64,000 nucleotides of DNA, from assembly GCF_017591425.1 (NCBI RefSeq), contig NW_024467104.1:4339001-4403000 (forward strand), written 5' to 3'. Positions 52,780 to 64,000 of the stretch are shown in pieces. Made by a program: the position numbers and the translations under genes. The stretch is from Ochotona curzoniae. Its lineage: Eukaryota > Chordata > Mammalia > Lagomorpha > Ochotonidae. The number at the start of each line of letters is the position of its first letter. The stretch's first letter is position 1. The notes under the pieces were generated by a model that had not been told where the DNA came from, did no database searches, and saw only the letters and a list, made by a program, of their open reading frames with translations.

Positions 52780-53535
52780 GGTCCCAGACTCTCATCTTCA
52801 CTCCTCTTTACTGTCCACTGGGCAGTTGCCCTTGATTTTTTGACGGTATCTGAAAGTGGCTTTGTCCACCCTTTCCAATGCCAACACCCCAGACTGCAGT
52901 CAGCCAGGACACCTGTTCCCTCACCCCTCAGCTGCGGTCTAGCCGGAAAACACACTTTCTCCTCAATGCCATCCACCTCCACATCTTACCTCCTAACAGT
53001 CTTCCGGCCACTGCTGTTTTCAGTGTATGCCCACACTGCCTGGGGCACAGGCCACTGCACCTCTCCAACCCCATATCCTCATCTCTACTGCTGAGACCAT
53101 GCTGGCCTTCCCAACAAATTAGACGATTTCTGCCTCAGGTTCTAGCACTGGATAATCTTGTCTGGAAGAGTTGTTCCCTGTGCAAGGTCTTTAAAGCAGC
53201 TCATGGAAAATACATTTTGTAAAAAAACCAAAAAAACAAAAAACAAAAAATCAGCATGTGAATTTCAAACTCTTTTTCTTGTCTACCAAAATAGGCTTAT
53301 CTTTCATTCCATTTTTTCCACTGACTCTCTTGCCCAGGGCAGGGCCCACTGCGACATCCTCCTCCACCTTCCACTTCCGTCCCGTTCTGCCTCTCTCCAC
53401 CTGACACACAGCAGAGGTCTTTTCTTATTTTATTGCACAAGGGCAGGGACATTTGGGTGTGCTTTTTGTTCATTGCTATCAGCCCTGCATGCCAACAACA
53501 GAACCTAACAGGCTCTCAGTAGGTTACAGAAAACA
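52780..53535 (+). repeat. L2 LINE 3' region
   Basis: A long pyrimidine-rich stretch keeps the L2 3' order: GACCATGCTGGCCTTCCCAA, TCTGCCTCAGGTTCTAGCAC, then GGGCAGGGACATTTGGGTGT and TTGTTCATTGCTATCAGCCC. It is interrupted by an A/AAC-rich piece at about 53218-53250. Confidence 0.65.
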
Positions 53536-54291
53536 ATGGATAGGTCTGGGATAAGCCACCCTCACCTAGGGCCACACCTCAGCACTCCCCGCCTCCCCTC
53601 TGGCTGTTTGGGAGCAGGGAGGAGCCACCACACTGGATGCCTCAAGAAGCCTTCGCTTGCTAGGGATGCTCCCTAGGGAGCTCAAGTGCTTGCAAGAGAG
53701 CTTTGGTTGAACCCAGCTAGGTTCAACCCTTCCTCAGCCCCGCCCAGGGCCTCCTCACTATCCTCATAGCATGAGCTGAAAACCCAGGCAAAGTGTCACA
53801 CAGCACAGGGAGGAACATTAAGCCTGGGATGTGCCCCATGTGTCCCTGTCCCTGCCCCCTCTATGCCGTGATGACGATGAGCTATGGCAAGGAGTGGCAC
53901 AAATGTCAGAGGCTCCTGCCACAGAGGAAAACCTGGGCAGGCCAAGACAGGGATGCTGGGACTGAGAAGGGAGGCTCTAGGGGAATGGTTTGGGGTACAT
54001 CCCTCCTCCCCCTGAACCCTCAGCCTAAAGCAGATTCTGCTCAAAGTCTAGAAAGCAACTTTGGCCACAGCTCCCATGCCTGGAAACCTGTGTCCTTGGG
54101 AACTCTACGGAGGCACCTGTCAGAGCCACAGTGGGAGGAGAAGGGTGGGGAAGCAGAGCATCCAGGAGAAGGGGTGGGGCAAACAGGTCATGACTTCTGG
54201 GCTACAGTAAAGAGTGCCAACAGCTCCTAACACCGACGCGGCTCCAACATGGAGCAGAAGATGGACATTACTCAAATCCATTCTTTGCATT
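53536..54291. other. Intergenic, nothing recognised
   Basis: The stretch is GC-moderate and unique-looking. Confidence 0.4.
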
Positions 54292-54607
54292 TTTAAGATT
54301 CATTCATTTATTTGAAAGGCAGAGTATCAATGAGAGAGATCTATCTTCCATCTGCTGGTTTACTTCCCAAACAGCTGCAATAACTGAGGCTGAGCAAGGC
54401 TGAAGTTAGGAGCCTGGAGCTCCATCTTGGAACTTCCTGCACAAGGATGCAGGGGTCCAAGGACTTGGATCCTCTTCTGCTGCTCTTCCCAGGCACATTA
54501 GCAGGATTTGATCAGAAGCAGAACATCTGGGTCTCGAATCAGCACTCATATGTGATGTTGACATTGCAGGTGGCGGCTTAACCTGCAGCACCACATCCTT
54601 AGCCCCT
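54292..54607 (-). repeat. CSINE
   Basis: TTTTAAGATTCATTCATTTA and TTTGAAAGGCAGAGTATCAA begin the copy. The body includes TTCCATCTGCTGGTTTACTT and the head ends CACATCCTTAGCCCC. Confidence 0.88.
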
Positions 54608-55418
54608 CAGACCCATGCTTGCTAGCACTGAGACTAAGAATCACTCCCAGGCACTGTGTCTGTGAAAGCCTCCTGAACGCTTTTCCTGGCCTGTGAGTGA
54701 GCTCCCGGCCGACAGCTTAGTCAAGGAACCAGAAGAGTGGCCCCATCTGGGACAATCAGACCTCTGCCCTGCCCTAGAGAACACACTGAAGCCTACAGCC
54801 TGGCACTTCCGGCCAAGCCCCCAGTGTGTGACTGGGGGGCAGGGAGGAGAGAGAGACAAGATAGAACAGAACCACTTCCTGTAGGGCTACTGGGGTGGCA
54901 GTCCTGGGGGCGGGGAGTCACCCACCGAAGCAACAGCCAGCAGCTCCCTCAGCAACTCCAGGGGTTGCCCTGACTCTCCAGGTAATGGGTGGCCCTGCAG
55001 GTGGGCAGGATGTGGCAGCACTGTCACTGCTATGGACCCAGGGCCAGGGACCACGAGCTGACCAGGCCCGTAGGTGAAATACACCACCCATACCTGACTG
55101 GGCCTTTGGGATGTGGCCTGCTGTGGGAGAAGGTGCTGGCGCAAGAGCAAGTTCAAGGCCTCAGGCAAGGAGACCCCGTGATGGCCTCAAGAGGCAGGCT
55201 GATGTCAGGGCCTCTGGATCAGGACCCGGCGGTCCCTCCTGTCCTGGAGACATTGGCCGTGTGGGCCCCAGGGGAAAGCCGCTCATTCAGGTGGACTCAG
55301 AATCCATGTGTCCCCTCCTGCTTTGTATGTGGGCTGCTGAGCTGGGCCAGCCACTTGCATGAAATGAAAGGATGAATAAATGAATGAACCGCCATCATTC
55401 AGAAAAGAAACATCTCAC
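54608..55418. other. Intergenic, no gene seen
   Basis: The stretch is GC-rich and unique. A MIR-like end lies at about 55358-55390 (GGATGAATAAATGAATGAAC). Confidence 0.4.
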
Positions 55419-55692
55419 GGCCCGCATGTGGCACAGAGGGTTAAGCCATCATTTGCAATGCCACAGCTAGGCTGCTCTACTTTCAATGTTGCTCTCTGCT
55501 AGTGTGCTTGAGAAAGCGCCCAGGCCCCTGCACCCATGCAGAAGACCGGGAAGAAGCTCCTGGCTCCGAGCTTTACCCTGGCCTGGTCCTGGCTGTTGGG
55601 GAGTGAACCAGCACTAGATCTTTCTCTTTCTGTCTTCCTCTCTCTCGTCACTCTGCCTTCTAAATAAACAAATAAACTTTTTATTTTTTAAA
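55419..55692 (+). repeat. CSINE
   Basis: It is a forward copy: CGGCCCGCATGTGGCACAGA to CTGCCTTCTAAATAAACAAA. It is slightly shortened. Confidence 0.85.
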
Positions 55693-57067
55693 CAAGAAAG
55701 GAGACCTCTCAGTTTGTGAGCAGCAACTCCTGGAAGAATGACGCTGTTTTGAAAGAGAAGAAAACGAGAAGGCCGGGGCAGGAGGGCATGGGGCTTGGTT
55801 ACAGGAATGGGGTTCAAGACCCCACCCCATGAGCTGGATGAGGGGGTGTGGGCTTCTGGGAAGAAGCGGGGCCTCACCTGGGGCAGCCCCGCAGGACGGA
55901 GGTGACGGTGACACGGCAGCAGGGCCTCAGTTTCCTGCCTCTAGAAGGGGTGGGGTGCCTTTTTTTTTTTTTTGCCAAGGGGCTATGTGGATATTTAGCT
56001 CGTCACTGGCAGGCCCTTCAAGAGGATCACCATAGAAGTTGACCTGCTGCTGCCGAGGCTGGTCTGCAGCTGCTCTGGCAGGGCCAGACCTCAGTTCTGT
56101 GGACCTCACACGGACATTGTCCATCCCCTGCTTTTGAGGGGAGGGCTCGTCCCTGGGCGTTTGGAGACCAAGGTCCCTGTCTCTGTCAGCTTTCAGCAGG
56201 TGTCTCCTCTGGTTCTACTGAGTGATGTGGGGGGATCAGACCTCCCAGACTGACCCCAGGGAGGGAGGTGGGCCTCATGGTAAACGTGAGCGTGAGATGG
56301 TTGTGTCACTCCACCCCCTCTCCCGCCACCTTGTGACCCCCCCTGCCGCCCACAGTCAGCCTGACACACTGTGAACATCTTGCAGGGTGGGGGCCACAGA
56401 CCCACAGACCCAACCTAGGGGTCAGACACGGAGAAGCTGTGGTCGGCGGGGATCCCAGGAGGAAACTTAAAAACTATTAGCGGTGTTGCATGCCTTTGCC
56501 TCCAGACCCAGGGGGTAGGGTGGGGTGGGGGATTGCTCAGGTCCAGGGCCTCGAAGCCCTGTGCCATGCAGCACCACAGGGAGATTTCGAGATAGAAGCC
56601 GGGAATTTCCAAAAGGCTTGAATCACAGGATGTGATATCCGTAGGTGCCCTTTGGGGACAGTCCCCAGATTCCACCCCACCCCCTGGGGGTCCATGGGCT
56701 GGACAGGGTTGCAGTTCCCAGTCTCCCCAAAAGCCCGGTGGGAGGAGTCCCGAGGCACCCCCAGAGCCTGCCGTAGTGCCCCCATCTCCATCTGGACTCC
56801 AATTCACCATGGGACTTGACCTTCCCTGCTCCTGCTTTGCACAATCGTTTGGCGGAACACAGGCTGTCGCACTCAGCTGGTTACTACAAGGGTTTGTCCC
56901 AGCATTTCAATACGGCGCCAGTGGTATTGTTACACCTGCTAAAGTTATTTCCCTTCTCAAAATTATTGCTAGTCCGCTAAGGAAAGTGAGTAATGTTACC
57001 AGCAGGCCAGCTCTCCCAGGGACGTTGGCCAGGCTGACGCTGAAGTTCACTCCATTCATTTACTTTT
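55693..57067. other. Intergenic up to the LTR
   Basis: The stretch is GC-rich, with a T-run at about 55961-55973. No gene or repeat family is assigned. The final 200 bp before the LTR is AT-richer and open on the + strand, without a recognised protein. Confidence 0.4.
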
Positions 57068-57480
57068 TGTGGAGAGCGGAGCCGCACCTCAAAGATGGTG
57101 CTTGCTGACCATTGCTTCCTGGCACAAAGGTGGTAAACAGGTTTTGGGAAGTTACTAAGGATTGGGCCGAGCACGCAGGGAAGCTATGTGACCTAAGTCA
57201 TGATTGGTGTGCTTATCACATGATGTGAGGAACTGTGTATGGATTGGTTTGTGTAATGTAAAAAGGTCTGGGTGAAAAATAGTTAATGAGGAGATTCCAC
57301 CAGGCACGCTTCAAGGCTATTGCTAGCTAGCACTAGGCTGCTTTGGCTTTACTGTAATAAATCTTACAAGTGCTGTAACTGCTTTCACTTTGCTATAACG
57401 CTTGAAGTCTTACCCAATAAACTTTTTAAAGAATCTTTACTGTATTGGGGTCTTGCTCGCGGGATGAGGGACCCCGATAT
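57068..57480 (+). mobile_element. ERVK/IAP-like endogenous retroviral LTR
   Basis: It begins TGTGGAGAGCGGAGCCGCAC, with CAAAGATGGTGCTTGCTGAC following, a 5' end typical of IAP/ERVK-class LTRs. A TATA-poor U3 is followed by CCCAATAAACTTTTTAAAG (polyadenylation signal at about 57415) and a short U5 ending next to a primer-binding site. It is about 410 bp. No coding gag, pol or env is recognised downstream, so the copy is a 5' LTR remnant. The exact 3' end (GATAT) is uncertain because the usual CA is not clear. Confidence 0.75.
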
Positions 57481-57481
57481 T

Positions 57482-57497
57482 TGGTGCCGTGACTCGG
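57482..57497 (+). promoter_or_regulatory. Retroviral primer-binding site, His-tRNA type
   Basis: TGGTGCCGTGACTCGG lies immediately after the LTR. It is the complement of the 3' end of histidine tRNA (CCGAGTCACGGCACCA), as far as I can recall that tRNA. Confidence 0.8.
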
Positions 57498-58029
57498 TGG
57501 CCCGATACTTTTTTCTGTCCTATCTGCTTTGGCCAGTGACTTGGGACATGTTGAGTAGATATTTTGGCCATCAATTCTTGTACGTGTTCTGTGTCCGTTG
57601 TGGACGGAAGTCCCTGCAGGCTGGGGATTCTGTCATTGTTGTCTTGTGCCCTAGGCTGCACTAGGCCCTGGGCTGAGGAAGGGGAGTGTTAGGGCTGCTG
57701 GTGTTTTCAGCTACAGAGCTTCCAGTGGGAACATTCTCTCTGGATCAAGGGGCAGATTGAGACAAACACACGTTTCAGTTTATTGGTGGAAAGGCTCAAC
57801 GTGCCACCCAGATCAATCCATCAACTTGCTGAAATTTAAGTCTTATTGTGTTTGAGATTCTCGCTAAGTGAGCAGATTTGGACTGCTCTGGCCACACACA
57901 CACACACACACACACACACACCAGGCATGACACACACATTAATTCACTTCACTGTAGCAACTATCTCACTACTTAAAAAGGATCCCATGATATCATGTTG
58001 TGCACCTTAAACACACACAGTAAACTGCA
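57498..58029. other. Possible ERV leader remnant, then unclassified sequence
   Basis: About 200 bp after the primer-binding site may be a retroviral leader. No coding remnant is seen. A (CA)n lies at 57893-57922. No second LTR is present nearby. Confidence 0.4.
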
Positions 58030-58341
58030 TTTTTTTTTTTACAATCTCTCTTTATTTATTTGAAGAGAAGAGTGTGTGAGAGAGAGAGGAAGAGAGAGAA
58101 TCTGCTGGCTTACGTCCCATATGGCTGCAACGGCAAGGGTTGGTCCAGGTCAAAGTCAGGAACAAGGAATTCCTTTTTGGTTTTCCACCTGGGTAGCAGG
58201 TACTCAAATACGCGGGCCATCCCCATCCTCCACTGCTTTCCCAGGTGCATTAGCGGGCAGTGGATCAGAAGCAGAGCAACTGGGTCTCAGATCAGGATGC
58301 GGGCGTCGCAGGCAGAAGCTTAGCTTGCCGAAAACCAGCCA
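58030..58341 (-). repeat. CSINE
   Basis: TTTATTTATTTGAAGAGAAG, a GA-rich stretch, CTGCTGGCTTACGTCCCATA and CAGGCAGAAGCTTAGC-type head are in CSINE order, reverse. Confidence 0.85.
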
Positions 58342-58937
58342 AAGTCCAGTGTATCTAAATAAAGAAATTAGTCTATTGGGTGAGAATAACTAAGAAGTGT
58401 TTACAAAAGAACAATGTTTTTCTATATATTGAGAGCATAAATAGTTCAAAATACTTTCAGAAATTAAAACTAGGTGGTTCATTTTTCTAATAGATGGATT
58501 AGTGGAAAATAAGGCAGAATTTCAAAAAGAAATTAATACGATTTAATAAAGAAATTCAATAATGTTAATAATTTAATATTTCTACTCATTGATAAAAGCA
58601 CTGATAGAAATTTTCAAAAGGTGGTGGTTTTTCTCCAGGAAGGTTTTTTTCTTGGTCAAAAATTGAAAGGGAGGCATTTTAGACTTAAATAGTGAAAGCA
58701 AGTCACATTTCATAGCATTCTGAAAATAAAATCACCTGAATTTTTTTTCTGTGTAATAACAAAACAACAAAAGTACTATTAAAAAAACTCTTTGAAAACA
58801 GAAAGAAAAACAATTTTGATCACACAAAACTTAAAACATAAGAACGGTGGAAGACAGCATATGAATGTTGCAGACAAATGAAAAATTGGGAAAATATATT
58901 TGCTACATAATATGAAGGATTAATATCCCTTTTATAG
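58342..58937 (+). repeat. L1M fragment (ORF2 3' region)
   Basis: The stretch is A-rich and ends AAAATATATTTGCTACATAA then TATGAAGGATTAATATCCCT, typical of L1 ORF2. It is interrupted by the next SINE and resumes at 59226. Confidence 0.65.
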
Positions 58938-59225
58938 GAACCCCCATTATGGCACAATGGGTAAAGCCGTCACTCGCTTTGGGGTTTCCTATCAAAATGT
59001 TCGTTCAATCCCGGCTGCTCCACTTCCGATCCAACACGGCTGCTGACGTGCCTGGGGAAGGGGCGAAGGACAGCTCACGGACCTGGGCCCCTGCCACCCA
59101 CAGGGGAGACACAGGTGGAGTTCCAGGTTCTCTTGCCGTGTTTGGAGAGTAAACTAAGAGATCTTTCACTCTCGTTTCTCCCCTGCCCCTCTCTGTCACT
59201 CTACCCTCAAATAAATACATAGATC
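58938..59225 (+). repeat. CSINE inserted in L1M
   Basis: It is a forward copy: CCCATTATGGCACAATGGGT to CTACCCTCAAATAAATACAT. It splits the L1M fragment. Confidence 0.85.
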
Positions 59226-59500
59226 CTCTGCAAATTTTTGTTACCTGTGAAGAGCTTCTGTAAATCAACAGGGAGGGACAACCCGAGAGATACGACAAAC
59301 AAGAGGAGTGCTTAACCAACTAAGACATATGCATACCCACAAAACATGTAAAACCTGCTCAAGCTTCTTGATAATCGAGGCATGTTCCTTATTCTTAAAC
59401 ACAATGAGCTATTTGATGCTTATCACATCAGTAAAAGCTAGACGGGCTGGTGACATCCAGAATGGAGAAGATGGTGCCGATCAGAGGTTGCCAATCTTGA
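59226..59500 (+). repeat. L1M fragment, continuation
   Basis: GAAGAGCTTCTGTAAATCAA and TGCTTATCACATCAGTAAAA, followed by GGTGACATCCAGAATGGAGA, continue the L1 order seen before the SINE. Confidence 0.65.
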
Positions 59501-59977
59501 TAGCAAGAACGGCAACCGACTCCGCTGTATCTCAAATGGTTAGGCGTGCAGCTGCACGCAGCAGCAGCTCACGTTGGCTGCTCATCCCAGGAGACACGCA
59601 GCACGGGGGGCTGAAGAGTCGGTCCCCAAGCCGCTCTTGCAGCAGGGGAGCGGCCTCACCCGTGAAGGACAGAGGAATAATAAAGTCAACCATGGCACCT
59701 TGGTGTTGCACACATTCACATTGCAGGCCCCAGGGAGCAAAAGTGACAAATCCCCGTTGCCTGCCGTGGAAAGGCCATTTACTGGAAGGTAGGGGAGGAG
59801 CAGAAGGGATGCAATGTAAAGTAACAGTGGGGTTCCACGAGGTCTAATCTCCAGTGGTGGACGTGCTGAGGACGGTGTTGGCAGGGAGAGTTGAGGATAA
59901 GGAAATGTCACTTTTAAAACTGTTAGGCCGACGATCCTGGGTGCATTTTGATAACATGTGCGATTCGGCATGTGTTA
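59501..59977. other. Intergenic, nothing recognised
   Basis: No family assigned and no gene seen. Confidence 0.4.
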
Positions 59978-60168
59978 AAAGGCTCATGGAAAATGAGATT
60001 CAAGACACGTTTATTCTGTCTGAAAAATTTGAAAGCCTAAGCATAGATTTTTTTTAATATTCATAATACAAATTTCCCTGAACTTTCTGAACACTGCTTG
60101 TATGCATGAGTTCCAAACTGTTTTGCACAAAAACAAATTTACCTTTAATTCAAATTTCTATGATTGAT
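59978..60168 (+). repeat. Palindromic MITE-like repeat
   Basis: AAAAGGCTCATGGAAAATGA and the end segment TTTGCACAAAAACAAATTTA then CCTTTAATTC form degenerate inverted halves of the family. Confidence 0.6.
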
Positions 60169-60182
60169 GCCCCCTTCCATAT

Positions 60183-60185
<3 letters not shown>

Positions 60186-60231
<46 letters not shown>
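60186..60231 (+). repeat. (GT)n microsatellite
   Basis: This is a nearly pure GT run of about 46 bp. Confidence 0.95.
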
Positions 60232-60234
<3 letters not shown>

Positions 60235-60789
60235 GATGCCCATACATTTGTGTAATTAGCAGCAAAATGACATATCTCCACTGGCCCTATGCAAAGTCAT
60301 CATTATTTTAATTTTAGAAATAAAAACCCCCCAAAAGTCTGTGATTAAATGACTGGCCCAAAAGTTGCTCTTCCTCTATGACTAAGAAGGAATTCCAGTC
60401 CCAGCCTAAACCAAAATAGGGATGGCCCTGCTCCCACAGCCCGCTGGTCCTAAATGCAGGGCATGCTCATGAGGCACGCAGACTCGCTGGATGAAAACCA
60501 TGGGTGGTTGGGGGTAGGAATAGCCCATGTGTTGTGTCCCCAAGGGTGGCAACATTTCTGAGTTTCAGAGGACCTTGTAGATGTAGTAGAACAGTTTAAA
60601 ATAGAACAGTTTAAAATACCAACCACCTACAGATAATTGCTACAGATATTTCAGAAGATTTTTCCCAATACTTCTGATGCATTTTAAACATAATTGATAT
60701 CATATTTTGTGCTTTCCTTTGAAAACATTTTATTGGTGTTCTTTTCCTTTGTCATTAAAATCTTCATAAACAAATAGTTTTTAAACTTT
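60232..60789. other. Intergenic, nothing recognised
   Basis: The stretch is AT-rich. A short tandem AGAACAGTTTAAAATA lies at about 60587-60617. Confidence 0.4.
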
Positions 60790-61058
60790 TCTTAAAAGAC
60801 TGATTTATTTATTTGAAAGGCAGCGCTAAAGAGAACAGGAACAGATAAAGATCTTCCATCCACTGGTTCATTCCCCAGATAGATATAATATCCCGGGGCT
60901 TGGCAGCCCTAAGCCAGCTTCCCACATGGGTGGCAGGGGCCCAAGGACTTGAACCATCCTCTGCTGTTTTCCTGGGTTTATTAACACAGAACTGGATCCA
61001 TATGGAATGTAGGCACCCTAGGTAGAAGCTTAAGTTGCTAAGCCACAATGCTGACTCC
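60790..61058 (-). repeat. CSINE
   Basis: TGATTTATTTATTTGAAAGG and CATCCACTGGTTCATTCCCC, with CCACATGGGTGGCAGGGGCC, are reverse CSINE sequence. The copy is slightly shortened. Confidence 0.82.
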
Positions 61059-61199
61059 TAAAACATCCGCTTTTTAAAGCAGAAGCATTTTACCTACTAT
61101 TTAATTTTATTTTGTGCACCTGCCACCTGCCCGCCCCAGTCTAACCTACAAGCACCAAAATGTCTTATCTGTGATACGATGTGTTAAGCCCTGCACCCT

Positions 61200-62060
61200 G
61201 CAAGAAATGACTAAGATATGGCATACTTCACACCACACAACAGAATTAATTCTGGTGGATTAAAGGGCTAAAGGGGGAAAAAATCACAGAAAGATTCAAA
61301 TACAGTTGATGAGAGAATTTATCAAACCTTGGTGTGGGGGTGGCTTGTCTAACCCTAAAGCTATGGAAGAAACCACAAAATAAAAAAAAAAGGAGAAGAA
61401 AGATCATTGAGTTGGCGACTTAACATTTTGATACTCTGTAAACAACATAAAAGAAAAAGTCAAGGTCAACCTGGGGAACACACCAGCAACAAGTGTAACA
61501 ACAATAACAACAAAAAAAATCAGGAACTTTCATAAATCAAGAGCTCATAGAAATCAATTCAAATTATCCTCCAAGACCCCAAAATCTAACAGGGGGGAAA
61601 GGGGTAGGGGAATGCTCCCCAACATACTAGCTATAAAGCTCTTCTAGATTTAAATGAAAACTTTAAGCCCAATCTAAATGCAACCAGGATTGAAGTAAAA
61701 GTTGAGTTACTCAGGGACGCCAGCCACATGTCAGCGGTGGCACTTGGGCAGTGCAGACACCACTGTGGAAAGTTTCACTGCGAGACAGTGTCTTCACAAA
61801 CAGCACTCACACAGTGACCAGTGTCAGAAATCTAACTTCAATGGGAATGCAAATTAAAACAAGGTAATAATTTATAATCCTCTTAGCAGTCAACAGGATG
61901 TACTGGAGACTAAGTAATCACAGGCCATGGGGCAAATCATGTGACAATATCGATCAGAACTATGAAAATCCAGGGACCAGGAGCTCAGCCTTTGGGACTG
62001 CAACCCAGAGCAATAGAAATGCATGAGCTAATTTGTGCCTGAATGATTTATACATTCAGA
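61200..62060 (+). repeat. L1M fragment (ORF2 3' region), degenerate
   Basis: It keeps L1 order: GGTGGATTAAAGGGCTAAAG, AAACCTTGGTGTGGGGGTGG, GGGAATGCAAATTAAAACAA and GGACTGCAACCCAGAGCAAT. Frame is lost throughout. Confidence 0.65.
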
Positions 62061-62287
62061 AGGAGAGCCCTGTTGCCAGTGCAGCCTCGGGGAAGGAGTC
62101 TCTCCTTAGCATCACCCACTAAGTGCCCAGGTAAGCCACCAATAAAAATGATGCCTTCTCAGAGGGGCTAACGCCTGGGAGAAGCACCATGGAGAATGAG
62201 GTTTGACGTAAAACAATGCCAGTTCATTTACAGGACGACATAGAAGTAAAACAATACAAAACTGGGGCAAACATGGTGAAGGGAATT

Positions 62288-62474
62288 CAAAAGTTCACGG
62301 AAAGTAGAATTCTGAGATAAGCTTATTTTGGTGCAAAAGGAATCTGAAAAGCAAGCATTTCCCCCATCATAGACTTTTTCCATGAACATTTTCAGGCTCC
62401 TGTGTAGGAACAGATTTCAAAATATTTTACACCAAAATAAACCCACCTTTCAATTCCATTTTCCACAAAGCACC
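62288..62474 (+). repeat. Palindromic MITE-like repeat, best copy
   Basis: The left end AAAAGTTCACGGAAAGTAGA and TAAGCTTATTTTGGTGCAAA are mirrored by ACACCAAAATAAACCCACCT and CAATTCCATTTTCCACAAAG at the right. About 187 bp long. Confidence 0.75.
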
Positions 62475-64000
62475 CTGGCATACACTCAGAAACTTGCCTA
62501 CTGTCAGAATAAACAATTCTGGCTGATGGAATCTGGCATGTTCTCTATGCTGCTCAAAACTTGCTCAATTTTTTTCTCACATTGGTCATTTACTGTTCTA
62601 GAAGGATCATTAGACACATGAGGAACATCACTGAACAAGCAGGTGACACCTGTATCCCGCTGCTGCTCGCGGCTCCCCAGCCTTAGCCAAGGTCAGGCCA
62701 CTTCCTTCGTATGCAAAATTAATAACAGCACCTGCCCCACGCATTTGTGAGAACCTGAGGGGAGGTGACATCTACAAAACACACAGCTCGGTCAGCATAG
62801 GGACCGACCGCACGGGAGGCAAGGGTGGCTGCTTTCATGAATGCGGGGAATGTTTGTGCTACACTGCTGCATGACAAACCACGGCCCAGGATCCCCAAAA
62901 TAGCATCTTCTAGGCCACAGAAACACAGTCTTTTCAAGGTCCACAAAGATGAGGGGGCGCCAACACTGACTGCACAGTGGTTGCCCAGGGGAGGGGGAAG
63001 CAGGAGTGCCCTTTCTTTGCGGGAAGAAGCAAAGATACATCTTTCTGTCCTTTCCAGATGTTCTGCAGGGAGCCTGTCAACTTTTGCAAAGAGGAAAGGC
63101 CTTGGAAATAGCAAACCAGTTGGTCCAATGCCTCTAGAATTCTGGGTTGAAATTTTGCTGCAGGAAGTGAGGAAAATTTTTTATACCTGCAGTGTAAGAA
63201 ATCCTGAGTGACGCAGAATGAGGCCATTGAGAATTCAAGGAAATGAGACAGTACTGAGGGACACCCAGGCCAGCCAACAGCACCACGGCCTGGAGATGTG
63301 CCCACTCAACTACAGCTGTAACGCATGGGCAAGAGTACTGGGCTTGCAAGGTGGCCATGGGCAGTAGACCAGATGACAAGGAATTAGCTGACAGTAGACT
63401 AGATGATAATGGACTCCTGGGGTCCCTCCCACAGCATGGAGGGTCCTGAGGTTGGGTACTCAAGGGATGAAAAAGGCCTAAAATGGGAAAATGAAGTCCC
63501 AGACACCACTCAGGACAGGCTGTGTGGGCCTGCATTCTGGGGGCCTTGACCTTGGGGGACCTTGTATTTTTTTTTTTTCTCTCCCTGTGCAATACTCTGC
63601 ATCTCAGCTCTGCATATGATGGAGAGAAGCCTCAGCACCCAGAGCAGGGGCCTTATTGTCACAGAGGTGAAGAGACCACGGACACACAAGTGGGCCAGCG
63701 GCTCCGGCAGATGCACATGTTGGGCTGTACAGCCAGAGACAGGAGGCCCAGAACACCCAGCAGCGGTTTCCTAAGTGGTGAGAGGCTACATTTTCTGCAG
63801 CAAGATCCAGCAAGCCAACAGTACTCTAAACCACGCCTTGCCTCTTGCTGCCTTGTCCTGCACAGAGCCGGGAGGGGGAGGCTATCTAGAACTTTCTACA
63901 GGTGCCAGGGAGACCTTGAGACTTGGATTCAAAGGGTAGGCTTCCTCCCCATGAAAAATACACTAGTGCATAGTCCTGGCCTCAAGGTCAGCGTGCTTGT
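62475..64000. other. Intergenic, window end
   Basis: A MIR lies at about 62690-62790 (AGGCCACTTCCTTCGTATGC, GCACCTGCCCCACGC). The rest is unclassified. No CD5 exon is present. Confidence 0.45.

Noticed and set aside
56860..57110. Open + strand run before and into the LTR as a viral coding remnant
   Set aside because: It lies upstream of a forward 5' LTR, where no retroviral gene is expected, and shows no recognisable motif.
11576..64000. Presence of CD5, the expected next gene
   Set aside because: No second set of SRCR exons with [10 protein letters not shown] or CQRLNCG-type motifs, and no CD5 tail exon, is visible on either strand. CD5 is presumably further downstream.
1..64000. CRISPR arrays, operons, tRNA or rRNA genes
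   Set aside because: None is present. The tRNA-like segments are SINE heads and the tandem repeats are dinucleotide or tetranucleotide microsatellites.

Overview
The window is mammalian nuclear DNA, almost certainly from a lagomorph and more likely a pika (Ochotona) than a rabbit. The evidence is split coding exons with GT-AG introns, ancient MIR, L2 and L1 relics, and more than thirty copies of the lagomorph tRNA-derived C-repeat SINE (CSINE). The youngest-looking copy (15457-15732) has the pika-type body as I remember it, with TTATTGGAAAGGCGGATATA and GATGATTCACTCCCCAAGTG. No bacterial or phage-like content, CRISPR array or operon is present.

The one confident protein-coding gene is CD6 on the + strand, 511 to about 11570. 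Twelve exons lie in the window and correspond to exons 2-13 if the human 13-exon layout holds. They encode the end of the N-terminal segment, three eight-cysteine SRCR domains with one exon each, a stalk, a transmembrane segment and a long cytoplasmic tail rich in serine, acid and tyrosine. The tail ends in the acidic tyrosine motif DDYDDIGAA. Every internal junction is phase 1, so any internal exon can be skipped in frame. Exon 1 (5' UTR and signal peptide) lies upstream of the window. The 3' UTR ends at an AATAAA signal at 11548-11553.

The remaining 52 kb (about 11.6-64 kb) is the flank downstream of CD6. In other mammals the next gene in this direction is CD5, the paralogous SRCR receptor, but I see no CD5 exon here. 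The flank is a mosaic of CSINEs in both orientations (some nested or rearranged), degenerate L1 fragments (about 19.2, 27, 29-30.2, 58.3-59.5 and 61.2-62.1 kb), one L2 relic (52.8-53.5 kb), MIRs, several copies of a palindromic MITE-like repeat, many microsatellites, and one ERVK-like LTR with an adjacent His-tRNA-type primer-binding site (57068-57497). The most unusual structure is a perfect 118-bp inverted repeat with a 690-bp spacer (25267-25384 and 26075-26192).

All identifications are by eye and memory of families. No alignment or database search was run. Repeat boundaries are approximate unless a target-site duplication or sharp end is stated.
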